Shown here piece after piece: positions 25,977 through 34,079 of a DNA stretch of 64,000 nt. The stretch lies in NCBI RefSeq assembly GCF_036346105.1, contig NZ_CP107811.1:3600501-3664500 (forward strand). Direction: 5' to 3'. The notes below the pieces were generated by a model. It was not told the origin of the DNA and made no database searches. It saw nothing but the letters and a program-made list of their open reading frames with translations. The position numbers were made by a program, and so were the translations under genes. This DNA comes from Streptomyces sp. NBC_00539 (GTDB lineage: Bacteria; Actinomycetota; Actinomycetes; Streptomycetales; Streptomycetaceae). Positions within the stretch are counted from its first letter, which is position 1. Each line of letters starts with the position of its first letter.

Positions 25977-27110
25977 ATGACGGTCCAAGAGCTGCCCGGT
26001 GCCGGGGCGTCCCACCGTTTGACCCCGCCGCCCGCCTGGAGGCCGCGTACGGACGCCGCCGCGCTGCTCCCGGACCCCGAGCCCTACCGGGTGCTGGGCA
26101 CCGCCGCCGCGGACGAGCTCGACGCCGAGCTGATGCGCCGGTACTACGCCGAGCTGGTGCGCGGACGCCGCTACAACGCCCAGGCCACCGCGCTCACCCG
26201 GCAGGGGCGGCTCGCCGTCTACCCGTCGACCGTCGGCCAGGAGGCCTGCGAGATCGCGGCCGCGCTGGTCCTGGAAGACCAGGACTGGCTCTTCCCCAGT
26301 TACCGGGACACCCTGGCGGCCGTGGCGCGCGGCCTGGACCCCGTACAGGCGCTGACCCTGCTGCGCGGCGACTGGCACACCGGATACGACCCGCGCGAGC
26401 ACCGGATAGCCCCGCTGTCCACGCCGCTCGCCACCCAGCTCCCCCACGCGGTGGGCCTGGCGCACGCCGCCCGGCTGCGCGGGGACGACGTGGTCGCGCT
26501 CGCCATGGTCGGCGACGGCGGCACCAGCGAGGGCGACTTCCACGAGGCGCTGAACTTCGCCGCCGTGTGGCAGGCCCCGGTGGTCTTCCTCGTCCAGAAC
26601 AACGGCTTCGCGATCTCCGTCCCGCTCGCCAAGCAGACCGCGGCCCCGACGCTGGCCCACAAGGCCGTCGGGTACGGGATGCCCGGCCGGCTCGTCGACG
26701 GCAACGACATCGCCGCGATGCACGAGGTGCTGACCGAGGCCGTCCAGCGGGCTCGTGCGGGCGGCGGGCCGACGCTGATCGAGGCGGTCACGTACCGGAT
26801 CGAGGCGCACACCAACGCCGACGACGCGACCCGCTACCGCACGGACTCCGAGGTGGAGGCCTGGAAGGCGCACGACCCGGTGGAGCTGCTGGAGCGTGAG
26901 CTGACCTCGCGCGGGCTGCTGGACGCGGAGGGCATACAGGTGGCCAAGGACGCGGCCGAGGCGATGGCGGCGGCCCTGCGGGACGCGATGAACGCAGAGC
27001 CGGTGCTCGACCCGATGGACCTCTTCGCGCACGTCTACGCGGAGCAGACCGGGCGGCTGCGCGAGCAGGCGGAGCTGCTGCGCGCCGAGCTTGAAGCGGA
27101 GAACGAGTGA
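25977..27110 (+). CDS. bkdF: Branched-chain 2-oxoacid dehydrogenase E1 alpha subunit
   Basis: 377-residue thiamine diphosphate-dependent decarboxylase subunit. The ThDP motif is present as GDGGTSEGDFHEALNF...QNN. GQEACEIAAALVL and the phosphorylation-loop-like RIEAHTNADDATRYR are typical of E1alpha. GAGGAGG precedes the ATG at about 11 nt; the longer GTG start at 25917 lies inside the operator and is unlikely. The three genes are overlapping (TGATG, TGATG), forming one operon. The symbol follows streptomycete bkdFGH usage beside bkdR and is by analogy; phenylpyruvate is another conceivable substrate given the shared paa operator. Confidence 0.9.
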   Translation: MTVQELPGAGASHRLTPPPAWRPRTDAAALLPDPEPYRVLGTAAADELDAELMRRYYAELVRGRRYNAQATALTRQGRLAVYPSTVGQEACEIAAALVLEDQDWLFPSYRDTLAAVARGLDPVQALTLLRGDWHTGYDPREHRIAPLSTPLATQLPHAVGLAHAARLRGDDVVALAMVGDGGTSEGDFHEALNFAAVWQAPVVFLVQNNGFAISVPLAKQTAAPTLAHKAVGYGMPGRLVDGNDIAAMHEVLTEAVQRARAGGGPTLIEAVTYRIEAHTNADDATRYRTDSEVEAWKAHDPVELLERELTSRGLLDAEGIQVAKDAAEAMAAALRDAMNAEPVLDPMDLFAHVYAEQTGRLREQAELLRAELEAENE

Positions 27111-28120
27111 TGACGACGGTGGCGGTGCAGCCGGGGACCAAGCCGGCGACCATGGCGCAGGCCCTCGGCAGGGCGATGCGCGACGCGATGGCCGAGGACC
27201 CGACGGTCCACGTGATGGGTGAGGACGTCGGCACGCTCGGCGGGGTCTTCCGGATCACCGACGGCCTCGCGAAGGAGTTCGGCGAGGACCGCTGTACGGA
27301 CACCCCGCTCGCGGAGGCCGGCATCCTCGGCGCCGCGGTCGGCATGGCCATGTACGGGCTGCGGCCGGTCGTGGAGATGCAGTTCGACGCGTTCGCGTAC
27401 CCGGCGTTCGAGCAGCTGATCTCGCACGTCGCGAAGATGCGCAACCGCACGCGCGGCGCGATGCCGCTGCCGATCACCATCCGCGTGCCGTACGGCGGCG
27501 GGATCGGCGGGGTGGAGCACCACAGCGACTCCTCCGAGGCGTACTACGTGGCGACGCCCGGGCTGACCGTGGTCACCCCGGCGACCGTCGAGGACGCGTA
27601 CGGGCTGCTGCGCGCGTCGATCGCGAGCGACGACCCGGTGGTCTTCCTGGAGCCGAAGCGCCTGTACTGGTCGAAGGCGCAGTGGTCGCCCGACGCTCCG
27701 GCCGAGGTGCCGGGCATCGGCAAGGCGCTGGTGCGGCGGACGGGCACGAGCGCGACGCTGATCACGTACGGGCCGTCGCTGCCGGTGTGCCTGGAGGCCG
27801 CCGAGGCGGCCCGCGAGGAGGGCTGGGACCTGGAGGTCGTGGACCTGCGCTCGCTCGTCCCGTTCGACGAGGAGACGGTCGTCGCCTCGGTACGCCGCAC
27901 GGGTCGCGCCGTGGTGGTCCACGAGGCTGGCGGCTTCGGCGGACCGGGTGCGGAGATCGCCGCCCGGGTGGCGGAGCGCTGCTTCCACCACCTGGAGGCG
28001 CCGGTGCTGAGGGTGACGGGGTTCGACATCCCGTACCCGCCGCCGATGCTGGAGAAGCACCATCTGCCGGGTGTGGACCGGATCCTGGACACCGTGGGAC
28101 GCCTGCAGTGGGAGAACTGA
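27110..28120 (+). CDS. bkdG: Branched-chain 2-oxoacid dehydrogenase E1 beta subunit
   Basis: 336 residues. Transketolase pyrimidine-binding and C-terminal domains with MGEDVGTLGGVFRITDGL, FGEDRCTDTPLAEAGI and VEHHSDSSEAYYVATPGL. It forms the alpha2beta2 E1 heterotetramer with the preceding product. The ATG overlaps the E1alpha stop by one base; a GTG three bases earlier is the only other start. Confidence 0.92.
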   Translation: MTTVAVQPGTKPATMAQALGRAMRDAMAEDPTVHVMGEDVGTLGGVFRITDGLAKEFGEDRCTDTPLAEAGILGAAVGMAMYGLRPVVEMQFDAFAYPAFEQLISHVAKMRNRTRGAMPLPITIRVPYGGGIGGVEHHSDSSEAYYVATPGLTVVTPATVEDAYGLLRASIASDDPVVFLEPKRLYWSKAQWSPDAPAEVPGIGKALVRRTGTSATLITYGPSLPVCLEAAEAAREEGWDLEVVDLRSLVPFDEETVVASVRRTGRAVVVHEAGGFGGPGAEIAARVAERCFHHLEAPVLRVTGFDIPYPPPMLEKHHLPGVDRILDTVGRLQWEN

Positions 28121-29421
28121 TGCCGCAGGTACTGGAGTTCAAGCTGCCCGACCTCGGTGAGGGGCTGACCGAAGCGGAGATCGTCCGCTGGCTGGTGGCG
28201 GTGGGCGACGTCGTCGAGATCGACCAGCCGGTGGTCGAGGTCGAGACGGCCAAGGCGATGGTGGAGGTGCCGTGCCCGTACGGGGGCGTGGTCACCGCCC
28301 GGTTCGGGGAGGAGGGGACCGAACTGCCGGTCGGCGCGCCGCTGATCATGGTGGCGGTGGGTCCTGCGGATCCGGACCCGGCTCCGGAGTCGTCCGGCTC
28401 CGGGAACGTGCTGGTCGGGTACGGCACGGACCACTCGCGTCCGGCGCGCAGGCGGCGGATCCGGCCGGGGGCCGCGACGGCCGTGACGGCTCCGGTGGTG
28501 CCTGTTCCGGTTTCGGCTCCGGTGGGGCCGCTGGGGCCGGTTCCGGTGATCTCGCCGCTCGTACGCAAGCTCGCCCGGGACAACGGGGTCGATCTGCGGG
28601 AGCTGCGGGGGTCGGGCCCCGAGGGGCTGATCCTGCGGGCGGACGTGGAGGCGGCGCTGCGGGAGCAGGCCGCGCCGGCGCCGGCTCCGGTGGCGGCCGC
28701 CGCGGGGGCCGTGGGGTCGGTGGGAGCTCCTGTGGGTGAACGGATCCCGCTCAAGGGACTGCGCGGGGCGGTGGCGGAGAAGCTGTCGCGCAGCCGCCGC
28801 GAAATCCCGGAGGCCACCTGCTGGGTGGACGCGGACGCCACCGAACTGATGGCGGCCCGGGCCGCGATGAACGCCGTGGGCGGCCCCAAGATCTCGGTGC
28901 TGGCGCTGCTGGCCCGGATCTGCACGGCCGCGCTGGCCAAGTACCCGGAGCTCAACTCCACCGTGGACCTGGCGGCGAAGGAGATCGTCCGGCTCCCGGC
29001 CGTGCACCTGGGCTTCGCCGCGCAGACCGAGCGGGGCCTGATGGTCCCGGTGGTGCGGGACGCCCACACGCACAGTCCGGAGTCCCTGTCGGCGGAGTTC
29101 GCCCGGCTCACCGAGCTGGCGCGGGCCGGGAAGCTGGCGCCGGCGGACCTGACGGGCGGGACGTTCACCCTGAACAACTACGGGGTGTTCGGGGTCGACG
29201 GCTCCACGCCGATCATCAACCACCCGGAGGCGGCGATGCTGGGTGTGGGCCGGATCATTCCGAAGCCGTGGGTCCACCAGGGCGAACTCGCGGTGCGCCA
29301 GGTGGTCCAGCTGTCGCTGACCTTCGACCACCGCGTCTGCGACGGCGGCACGGCCGGCGGCTTCCTGCGCTACGTGGCGGACTGCGTCGAATCCCCGGCG
29401 GTCCTGCTCCGCTCGCTGTAA
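28120..29421 (+). CDS. bkdH: Dihydrolipoamide acyltransferase E2 component
   Basis: 433 residues. The N-terminal lipoyl domain has lipoylated Lys45 in ETAKA. A Pro/Val-rich linker, a peripheral subunit-binding domain (ISPLVRKLARDNGVDLRELR) and a C-terminal acyltransferase domain follow, with the catalytic FDHRVCDGG. It transfers the acyl group from E1 to CoA. It starts one base inside the E1beta stop. The linker carries an Arg-rich patch (RPARRRRIRPG). Confidence 0.92.
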   Translation: MPQVLEFKLPDLGEGLTEAEIVRWLVAVGDVVEIDQPVVEVETAKAMVEVPCPYGGVVTARFGEEGTELPVGAPLIMVAVGPADPDPAPESSGSGNVLVGYGTDHSRPARRRRIRPGAATAVTAPVVPVPVSAPVGPLGPVPVISPLVRKLARDNGVDLRELRGSGPEGLILRADVEAALREQAAPAPAPVAAAAGAVGSVGAPVGERIPLKGLRGAVAEKLSRSRREIPEATCWVDADATELMAARAAMNAVGGPKISVLALLARICTAALAKYPELNSTVDLAAKEIVRLPAVHLGFAAQTERGLMVPVVRDAHTHSPESLSAEFARLTELARAGKLAPADLTGGTFTLNNYGVFGVDGSTPIINHPEAAMLGVGRIIPKPWVHQGELAVRQVVQLSLTFDHRVCDGGTAGGFLRYVADCVESPAVLLRSL

Positions 29422-29488
29422 CGGCGGGGCCGGGTCCCCCGCAGGGCCTGGTCCCCCCGCGGGGCCGGGCCCGCGGGGCCGGGCCCGG

Positions 29489-29506
29489 GGGGCCGGCTGC
29501 GGCCCC
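29489..29506 (+). terminator. GC hairpin after the first E1/E2 operon
   Basis: GGGGCCG (29489-29495) pairs with CGGCCCC (29500-29506) around GCTG, within a very GC-rich 158-bp gap that also carries a tandem GGGGCCGGGCCCGC-type repeat. Candidate terminator between E2 and the converging SMI1 pseudogene. Confidence 0.4.
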
Positions 29507-29579
29507 GCCGGGCCCGGGTGGGTTCCCGACCGGCGGCGTGCACGCCGCCCCGGCCCTGCGAGCACGGCTCGGGGGAGCG

Positions 29580-30016
29580 CTACCGGTACCAGTCGTCTCC
29601 GCCCGCGGCGAGCGAACGTCCCAGGTAGTCCCGGAGGTCGCCGGCCACCCAGCGGCGGCTGTCGGTCTCGTGTTCCCAGACGAAGACGTCCGGCCTCCGC
29701 GGCGTCTGCACGAAGGCGAACTGGTCTCCGCCGCCGTTGTCCCCGAAGAACAGGAGGGCGTCGAACGGCATGTACAGCTGAGAGCGAAGGAGCTGTCCGA
29801 GCGGAAGTAGAGGTTCTGCTCGACGACCTGTTCGATGGTCCAGACGGTGTCCACGCCGGTCCGCCCGACGATCCCGTTGCTCTCCGTCAACAGCTGCTTG
29901 AGCCCGGCCGGAAGCTCCTCCCCGAGCTTCCGCTCCGCCTCGGCCAGGACCGACTCGTCGGTGGGATCCCTGAAACCGGCGTCGGGGAACACGTCACGGG
30001 CCGTTCGTCTCCACAT
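29580..30016 (-). pseudogene. SMI1/KNR4 (SUKH) family protein, frameshifted
   Basis: Reading from ATG 30016, the frame gives MWRRTARDVFPDAG, then EAERKLGEELPAGLKQLLTESNG, a typical SUKH/SMI1-KNR4 start. After FRSDSSFAL it leaves the frame. The continuation, YMPFDALLFFGDNGGGDQFA to the C terminus DDWYR, is read in another frame from about 29780 down to 29580. Adding one base near 29778-29785 (TTCGCTCTCAGCTG) would restore a single 145-residue protein. SUKH proteins are often immunity proteins of polymorphic toxins; no toxin gene is adjacent. It could be a real frameshift or a sequencing error. Confidence 0.75.
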
Positions 30017-30052
30017 GACGCGCAAGCGTAGCCAGACCAGGTGGGACAGGGG

Positions 30053-30257
30053 TCAGGGGAGGCGGGGCGGGGTCCAGGCGGCGTGGCGGAGGATCGCGCG
30101 TGGGGCCACTGCCGCCGGGGTCAGGCGGAGGGCCGTGTTGCGGAGGGAGACGGCCAGGGGGTGGCGCAGCTGGTGGGTCGGCCGGCGCGGCGGCCCGCTC
30201 CAGCACGATCACCTCACACCCGGTGAGGTGCAGCCCGATGCTTCCGGACCCGGGCAG
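30053..30257 (-). pseudogene. Remnant of an FAD-dependent monooxygenase
   Basis: Two small fragments of one family are visible on the minus strand in different frames. An N-terminal piece reads SIGLHLTGCEVIVLERA (about 30240-30190), the second half of a Rossmann FAD-binding fold. A C-terminal piece (HPLAVSLRNTALRLTPAAV, then RAILRHAAWTPPRLP and stop at 30053) is the usual end of FAD-dependent monooxygenases. Almost the whole middle of the gene is missing. The match is by reading only; no alignment was run. Confidence 0.55.
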
Positions 30258-30259
30258 CC

Positions 30260-30668
30260 TTGCTCACCGCCCTCGTACGCCGTCTCGTGGTCCGCGACCA
30301 GGCCGAACACCAGGCAGCCGGTGAACGCGCCGTGCAACCCCGCACCCCTGCCGAACTGACCGACGCCCGCGCCGGGCTGACAGCGGCCCGGCCGGCGCCG
30401 GGAGAAGGCCGCCGGCGCTCGCCGGCTCGCTACGCGTGCGCCCTGGAGAGCGTGCGCGACCCGGAGCTGCGCGAAGATCCTCGTGCCGCGCGAGAACGCC
30501 GGGCGGGACGTCGTACGCACCTTCTTGGCGGCCCACGGCGTTCCCGACCCGGAGTCCCGCACCCCTGGCGCTGTCGGCCTCGGTCGACGGTCTCGTCCTC
30601 GACCAGCTGCCGGCGGCGAGGTGTCACGTGACGCCCTGGAGGGGCTCGTCGCGGCCGCCCTCAGGTGA
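30260..30668 (+). pseudogene. Remnant of a TetR family regulator (C-terminal domain)
   Basis: Pieces of a TetR C-terminal domain appear in three frames in the correct order. They are a frame with SPARYACALESVRDPELRE (about 30418-30475), then KILVPRENAGRDVVRTFLAAHGVPDPE (about 30473-30553), then PLALSASVDGLVLDQLPA (about 30561-30615), and finally GGEVSRDALEGLVAAALR with stop at 30668. At least three frameshifts have occurred and the DNA-binding N terminus is lost. Together with the adjacent monooxygenase remnant it looks like a decayed divergent regulator-enzyme pair. Confidence 0.6.
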
Positions 30669-30674
30669 CCGGGG

Positions 30675-31652
30675 TCAGACGGTGAGCAGCAGTTTGCCGA
30701 TGTGGGCGCTGGACTCCATCACCCGGTGGGCCTCGGCGGCCTCCGCCATCGGGTACGCCGCGTGGACCACCGGCCTGACCCGGCCCGACGAGACGAGCGG
30801 CCAGACGTGCTCCCGTACCGCCGCCACGATCGCAGCCTTCTCCTCCAGCGGCCGTGAGCGCAGCGACGTCGCCGTGACCGCCCCCCGCTTGGCCATCAGC
30901 GCCCCCAGGTTCAGCTCCGCCTTCACCCCGCCCTGGAGCCCGATCACCGCGAGCCGGCCGTTCACGGCCAGCGCGTCCAGGTTCCGCGCCAGGTACTTGG
31001 CGCCCACGATGTCCAGGATCACGTCCGCCCCGGCCCCGTCCGTCGAGGCCCGCAGCTCTTCCACGAAGTCCTGCTCGCGGTAGTCGATAAGGATGTCGGC
31101 GCCCAGCTCCGCACAGCGCGCCAGCTTCTCCTTGCCGCCCGCCGTCACCGCCACCCGGGCGCCGACCGCCTTGCCCAGCTGGATCGCCATCGTGCCGATA
31201 CCGCTGGACCCGCCGTGTACCAGCAGGGTCTCGCCGGGACGCAGCCCGGCCACCATGAACACGTTCGACCAGACCGTCGTCACGACCTCCGGCAACGCGG
31301 CCGCCGTCACCAGGTCCACCCCGGCCGGCACCGGAAGCAACTGCCCCGCCGGGACCGCGACCCGCTCCGCGTAACCGCCGCCGGCCAGCAGCGCGCACAC
31401 CTCGTCGCCCACCGACCAGCCGGAGACGCCCTCTCCGACCGCGACGATCCGCCCGGAACACTCCAGCCCCGGATGACGGGACGCACCGGGCGGCGGGTCG
31501 TAGAAGCCCTGTCGCTGGAGCACGTCGGCGCGGTTCACGGCGCTCGCCGCGACCTCGACGAGTACCTCGCCCTGGCCTGCCACCGGATCGGGAGCTTCGG
31601 CCCACACCAGGGCCTCGGGTCCGCCGGGCTGCTCGATGGTGATCGCATGCAT
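30675..31652 (-). CDS. NAD(P)H-quinone oxidoreductase (zinc-independent MDR, PIG3-like)
   Basis: 325-residue medium-chain reductase without catalytic zinc ligands. The N-terminal GroES-like domain has SAVNRADVLQRQGFYDPPPG, and the nucleotide-binding fold has LLVHGGSSGIGTMAIQLGKA. The motif order and GFYDPPPG place it with the PIG3/quinone oxidoreductase group that reduces quinones with NADPH. There is no ribosome-binding site, but a TAGCCT lies 7 nt before the ATG, so the mRNA is probably leaderless. That promoter overlaps the end of the upstream channel gene. Confidence 0.93.
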   Translation of the reverse strand: MHAITIEQPGGPEALVWAEAPDPVAGQGEVLVEVAASAVNRADVLQRQGFYDPPPGASRHPGLECSGRIVAVGEGVSGWSVGDEVCALLAGGGYAERVAVPAGQLLPVPAGVDLVTAAALPEVVTTVWSNVFMVAGLRPGETLLVHGGSSGIGTMAIQLGKAVGARVAVTAGGKEKLARCAELGADILIDYREQDFVEELRASTDGAGADVILDIVGAKYLARNLDALAVNGRLAVIGLQGGVKAELNLGALMAKRGAVTATSLRSRPLEEKAAIVAAVREHVWPLVSSGRVRPVVHAAYPMAEAAEAHRVMESSAHIGKLLLTV

Positions 31653-31659
31653 GGCCCGG

Positions 31660-31665
31660 AGGCTA
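31660..31665 (-). promoter_or_regulatory. -10 element of a probable leaderless transcript (quinone oxidoreductase)
   Basis: TAGCCT on the minus strand, 7 nt before the ATG at 31652, with no ribosome-binding site between. It overlaps the 3' end of the channel gene. Confidence 0.5.
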
Positions 31666-32754
31666 CCCGGAAAGCCCTGACGGCGCCGCCGCCCGACCGG
31701 CCCGGACGATGGTGATCAGACGGTCCGTCGACTGGAGCGGACTCGCGTGGGGATCGTCGTAGGCGAGCAGCCGGTGCCCCCGCAACACGCTCACCACCAG
31801 GTCCTCCGTCTCCCGCACCCCCTTGCCGACCTCCGGCTTGGTGACGGGCCGTTCGATCAGGTCCAGGCCGCTGCCCTGCTGGATCAGGTCCTCCATCACC
31901 GTGCCCGCGCTCGGGCTGAGCACCGACAGACCCAGCAGCCGCCCGGCCGCGCTCGCGCTCGTGATGACCGCGTCCGCGCCCGACTGGCGCAGCAGCGGCG
32001 CGTTCTCCTCCTCCCGGACCGTGGCGACGATCTTGGCACCGCGGTTGAGCTGGCGTGCCGTCAGCGTCACCAGGACCGCCGTGTCGTCGCGCTGGGTGGC
32101 GACGACGATCTGCCGGGCCTTGGGCAGTTCGGCGCGCAGCAGCACATCGGAACGGGTGGCGTCGCCGACGACACCCGTCAGTCCCTCGGCGGCCGCCACG
32201 TCGATCACCTTGGTGCTCGGATCGACGATGACGACCTGTTCCTTGGCGAGCCCGGTGGCCAGAAGTGTCTGGAGGGCCGAACGGCCCTTCGTGCCGAAGC
32301 CGACGACAACCGTGTGGTCACGCACGTTCTTCCTCCAGCGCTTCAGCCGCCACTCTTCCCGCGTCCGCTCCGTCAGCACCTCCAGCGTGGTCCCGACCAA
32401 GATGATCAGGAACACGATGCGCAGCGGCGTGATCAGCAGGGCGTTCACCAGCCGCGCACTGTCGCTGTAGGGGACGATGTCGCCGTAGCCGGTCGTCGAC
32501 AGCGTCACCGTCGCGAAGTAGACGCAGTCGAGGAAGTCGACGGTTTCGTCGGCACTGTCGTGATAGCCCTCGCGGTCGAGCCACACGAGCAACACCGTCA
32601 GGCACATCACGAACAAGGCCATCAACAGCCGTTGTGCCACCTGCCGGAGCGGTCTCTGGACGACGCGCTTCGGGAGGGTGACGCGCCGTGCCACGAGCGC
32701 CTCGTCGGCGCGCCGGGCCATTGCGTCCTGGCCGGGCTGTTTCACGTGAAACAT
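31663..32754 (-). CDS. Potassium channel family protein with RCK/TrkA domain
   Basis: 363 residues. Two membrane helices flank a pore loop with selectivity filter TTGYGD (87-92). A cytoplasmic RCK domain follows with the nucleotide-binding motif GFGTKG (152-157) and a C-terminal TrkA-C-like part. This is the two-helix ligand-gated K+ channel architecture. The start at 32754 encodes MFHVKQ within a perfect parS. An in-frame ATG at 32721 has an AGGA ribosome-binding site (CCAGGACGCA) and may be the true start, which would free the parS from the coding region. It overlaps or abuts the moeA stop. Confidence 0.9.
   Translation of the reverse strand: MFHVKQPGQDAMARRADEALVARRVTLPKRVVQRPLRQVAQRLLMALFVMCLTVLLVWLDREGYHDSADETVDFLDCVYFATVTLSTTGYGDIVPYSDSARLVNALLITPLRIVFLIILVGTTLEVLTERTREEWRLKRWRKNVRDHTVVVGFGTKGRSALQTLLATGLAKEQVVIVDPSTKVIDVAAAEGLTGVVGDATRSDVLLRAELPKARQIVVATQRDDTAVLVTLTARQLNRGAKIVATVREEENAPLLRQSGADAVITSASAAGRLLGLSVLSPSAGTVMEDLIQQGSGLDLIERPVTKPEVGKGVRETEDLVVSVLRGHRLLAYDDPHASPLQSTDRLITIVRAGRAAAPSGLSG
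32738..32753. promoter_or_regulatory. parS site 3 at the moeA / K+ channel junction
   Basis: TGTTTCACGTGAAACA, a perfect 16-bp parS. On the minus strand it contains the moeA stop TGA (32742-32744) and, if the longer start is used, codons 2-5 of the channel (FHVK). Confidence 0.94.
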
Positions 32755-34079
32755 CCCCCGGAGGCCCAGGGCAGGTCGAGCATTTCCAGCTCCTGCCCCG
32801 ACCGCGCGCCGTGCGGCGGTACGACGGCCAGCGCGTCGGCGGCCGCCACACCGCGCAGCATCGCCGGGCCGTGGTAGCGCAGCGGCACCGCGTGTTCCTC
32901 CGTCAGCAGGACCGGCACGAGCCGGGTGTCGTACGGGTGGCCGGGCACGTCACCCTGCACCGGCACCGCGTACCGGGGGCGCCGGCGCCTTCCGGCGAGG
33001 GCGCGCAGCAGCGGTTCGGCGAGCGTGAGCAGCCCGGAGACCGAGGCCAGTGGATTGCCCGGCAGCCCCACCAGGTGGCGGCCGTCGACGCGGTCACCGA
33101 TCCGGGCCAGCAGCATCGGATGCCCGGGGCGCACGGCCACCCCGTCGACGAGCAGTTCGGCCCCCGCGCGCACCAGAACGGGGTGCACGTGGTCGACGGG
33201 GCCCGAGGCGGTGCCGCCGGTGGTGACGATGACATCGGCGGTGGACGTGGTGACGGCCTCGAACAGGGCCTCGGCTCCGGCGGGGTCGTCGCCGAGCCGT
33301 CGTGTGCCGGTGACTTCCGCGCCGAGCCGGGTGAGCCAGGGGCCGAGCATGGGACTGAGGGCGTCGCGGATGAGACCGTCGCGGGGGCGTCCCTCGGTGA
33401 GCAACTCGTCGCCGAGCACCAGGATGTCCACCGTGGGGCGGGGACGGGTCTCCAACTCGTCGTACCCGGCGGCGGCCGCCAACCCGAGCAGAGCCGGGGT
33501 GACCAGTGAGCCGGCCGGCAGCAGCAACTCCCCGGAGCGGCACTCCTGGCCGCGCGGGCGGATGTCCTGGCCGGTGACGACGGGCCGCAGCGCGTACAGC
33601 TGGGAGCCGTCCTCGCGGGCGTGCTCGCTGCGGATCACGGCGGTGGTGTCGGCGGGGATCCGGGCGCCGGTGGCGATCGGCACGGCCTCGCCGTCCGCGA
33701 GGGGCTCCGGCCGGTCGGACCCGGCCAGTATCCCGGCGCCGGTCCGCACCGACCAGGGGCCGGGACCGGCGACTGCCCAACCGTCCATGGCGGAGGTGTC
33801 GAAGGAGGGCAGGTCCGTGAGCGCGTCGAGGGGCTCGGCCAGGACCTCGCCGAGCGCGTCGGAGAGCGGGACCCGGTGGCTGCGGGGGCGGACGCCCGAA
33901 CCGGCCCGGACGGCGGTTTCCCTGGCCCGGGACCAGGGCGAGGCGCGGTGGCCGCCCGCGGCGCGGGCCGCGTCGGGCGCGTCGAGGGGGCCGGGCGCGC
34001 CGGAGGCGTGGGGGGTGGGATCGCGGCTCACCAGGGCGAGGGCTTCGTCCAGGGCGCGGTCGGCGTCGGTGCGGGTCAT
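32742..34079 (-). CDS. moeA: Molybdopterin molybdotransferase MoeA
   Basis: 445 residues. It inserts molybdate into adenylylated molybdopterin. Characteristic segments are LPSFDTSAMDGWAV (domain III), GARIPADTTAVI, the MoCF-binding VTTGGTASGPVDHVHPV and LPGNPLASVSGLLTLAEP. An additional low-complexity N terminus (residues 15-60) precedes the canonical start. Its ATG overlaps the mobA stop by 4 bp. The last codons and stop (GGCFT) lie within parS site 3. Confidence 0.93.
   Translation of the reverse strand: MTRTDADRALDEALALVSRDPTPHASGAPGPLDAPDAARAAGGHRASPWSRARETAVRAGSGVRPRSHRVPLSDALGEVLAEPLDALTDLPSFDTSAMDGWAVAGPGPWSVRTGAGILAGSDRPEPLADGEAVPIATGARIPADTTAVIRSEHAREDGSQLYALRPVVTGQDIRPRGQECRSGELLLPAGSLVTPALLGLAAAAGYDELETRPRPTVDILVLGDELLTEGRPRDGLIRDALSPMLGPWLTRLGAEVTGTRRLGDDPAGAEALFEAVTTSTADVIVTTGGTASGPVDHVHPVLVRAGAELLVDGVAVRPGHPMLLARIGDRVDGRHLVGLPGNPLASVSGLLTLAEPLLRALAGRRRRPRYAVPVQGDVPGHPYDTRLVPVLLTEEHAVPLRYHGPAMLRGVAAADALAVVPPHGARSGQELEMLDLPWASGGCFT

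Noticed and set aside
30260-30631. A 123-codon plus-strand gene
   Set aside because: Its frame matches a TetR C-terminal domain only in the middle; the continuation lies in two other frames, so it is better described as a pseudogene.
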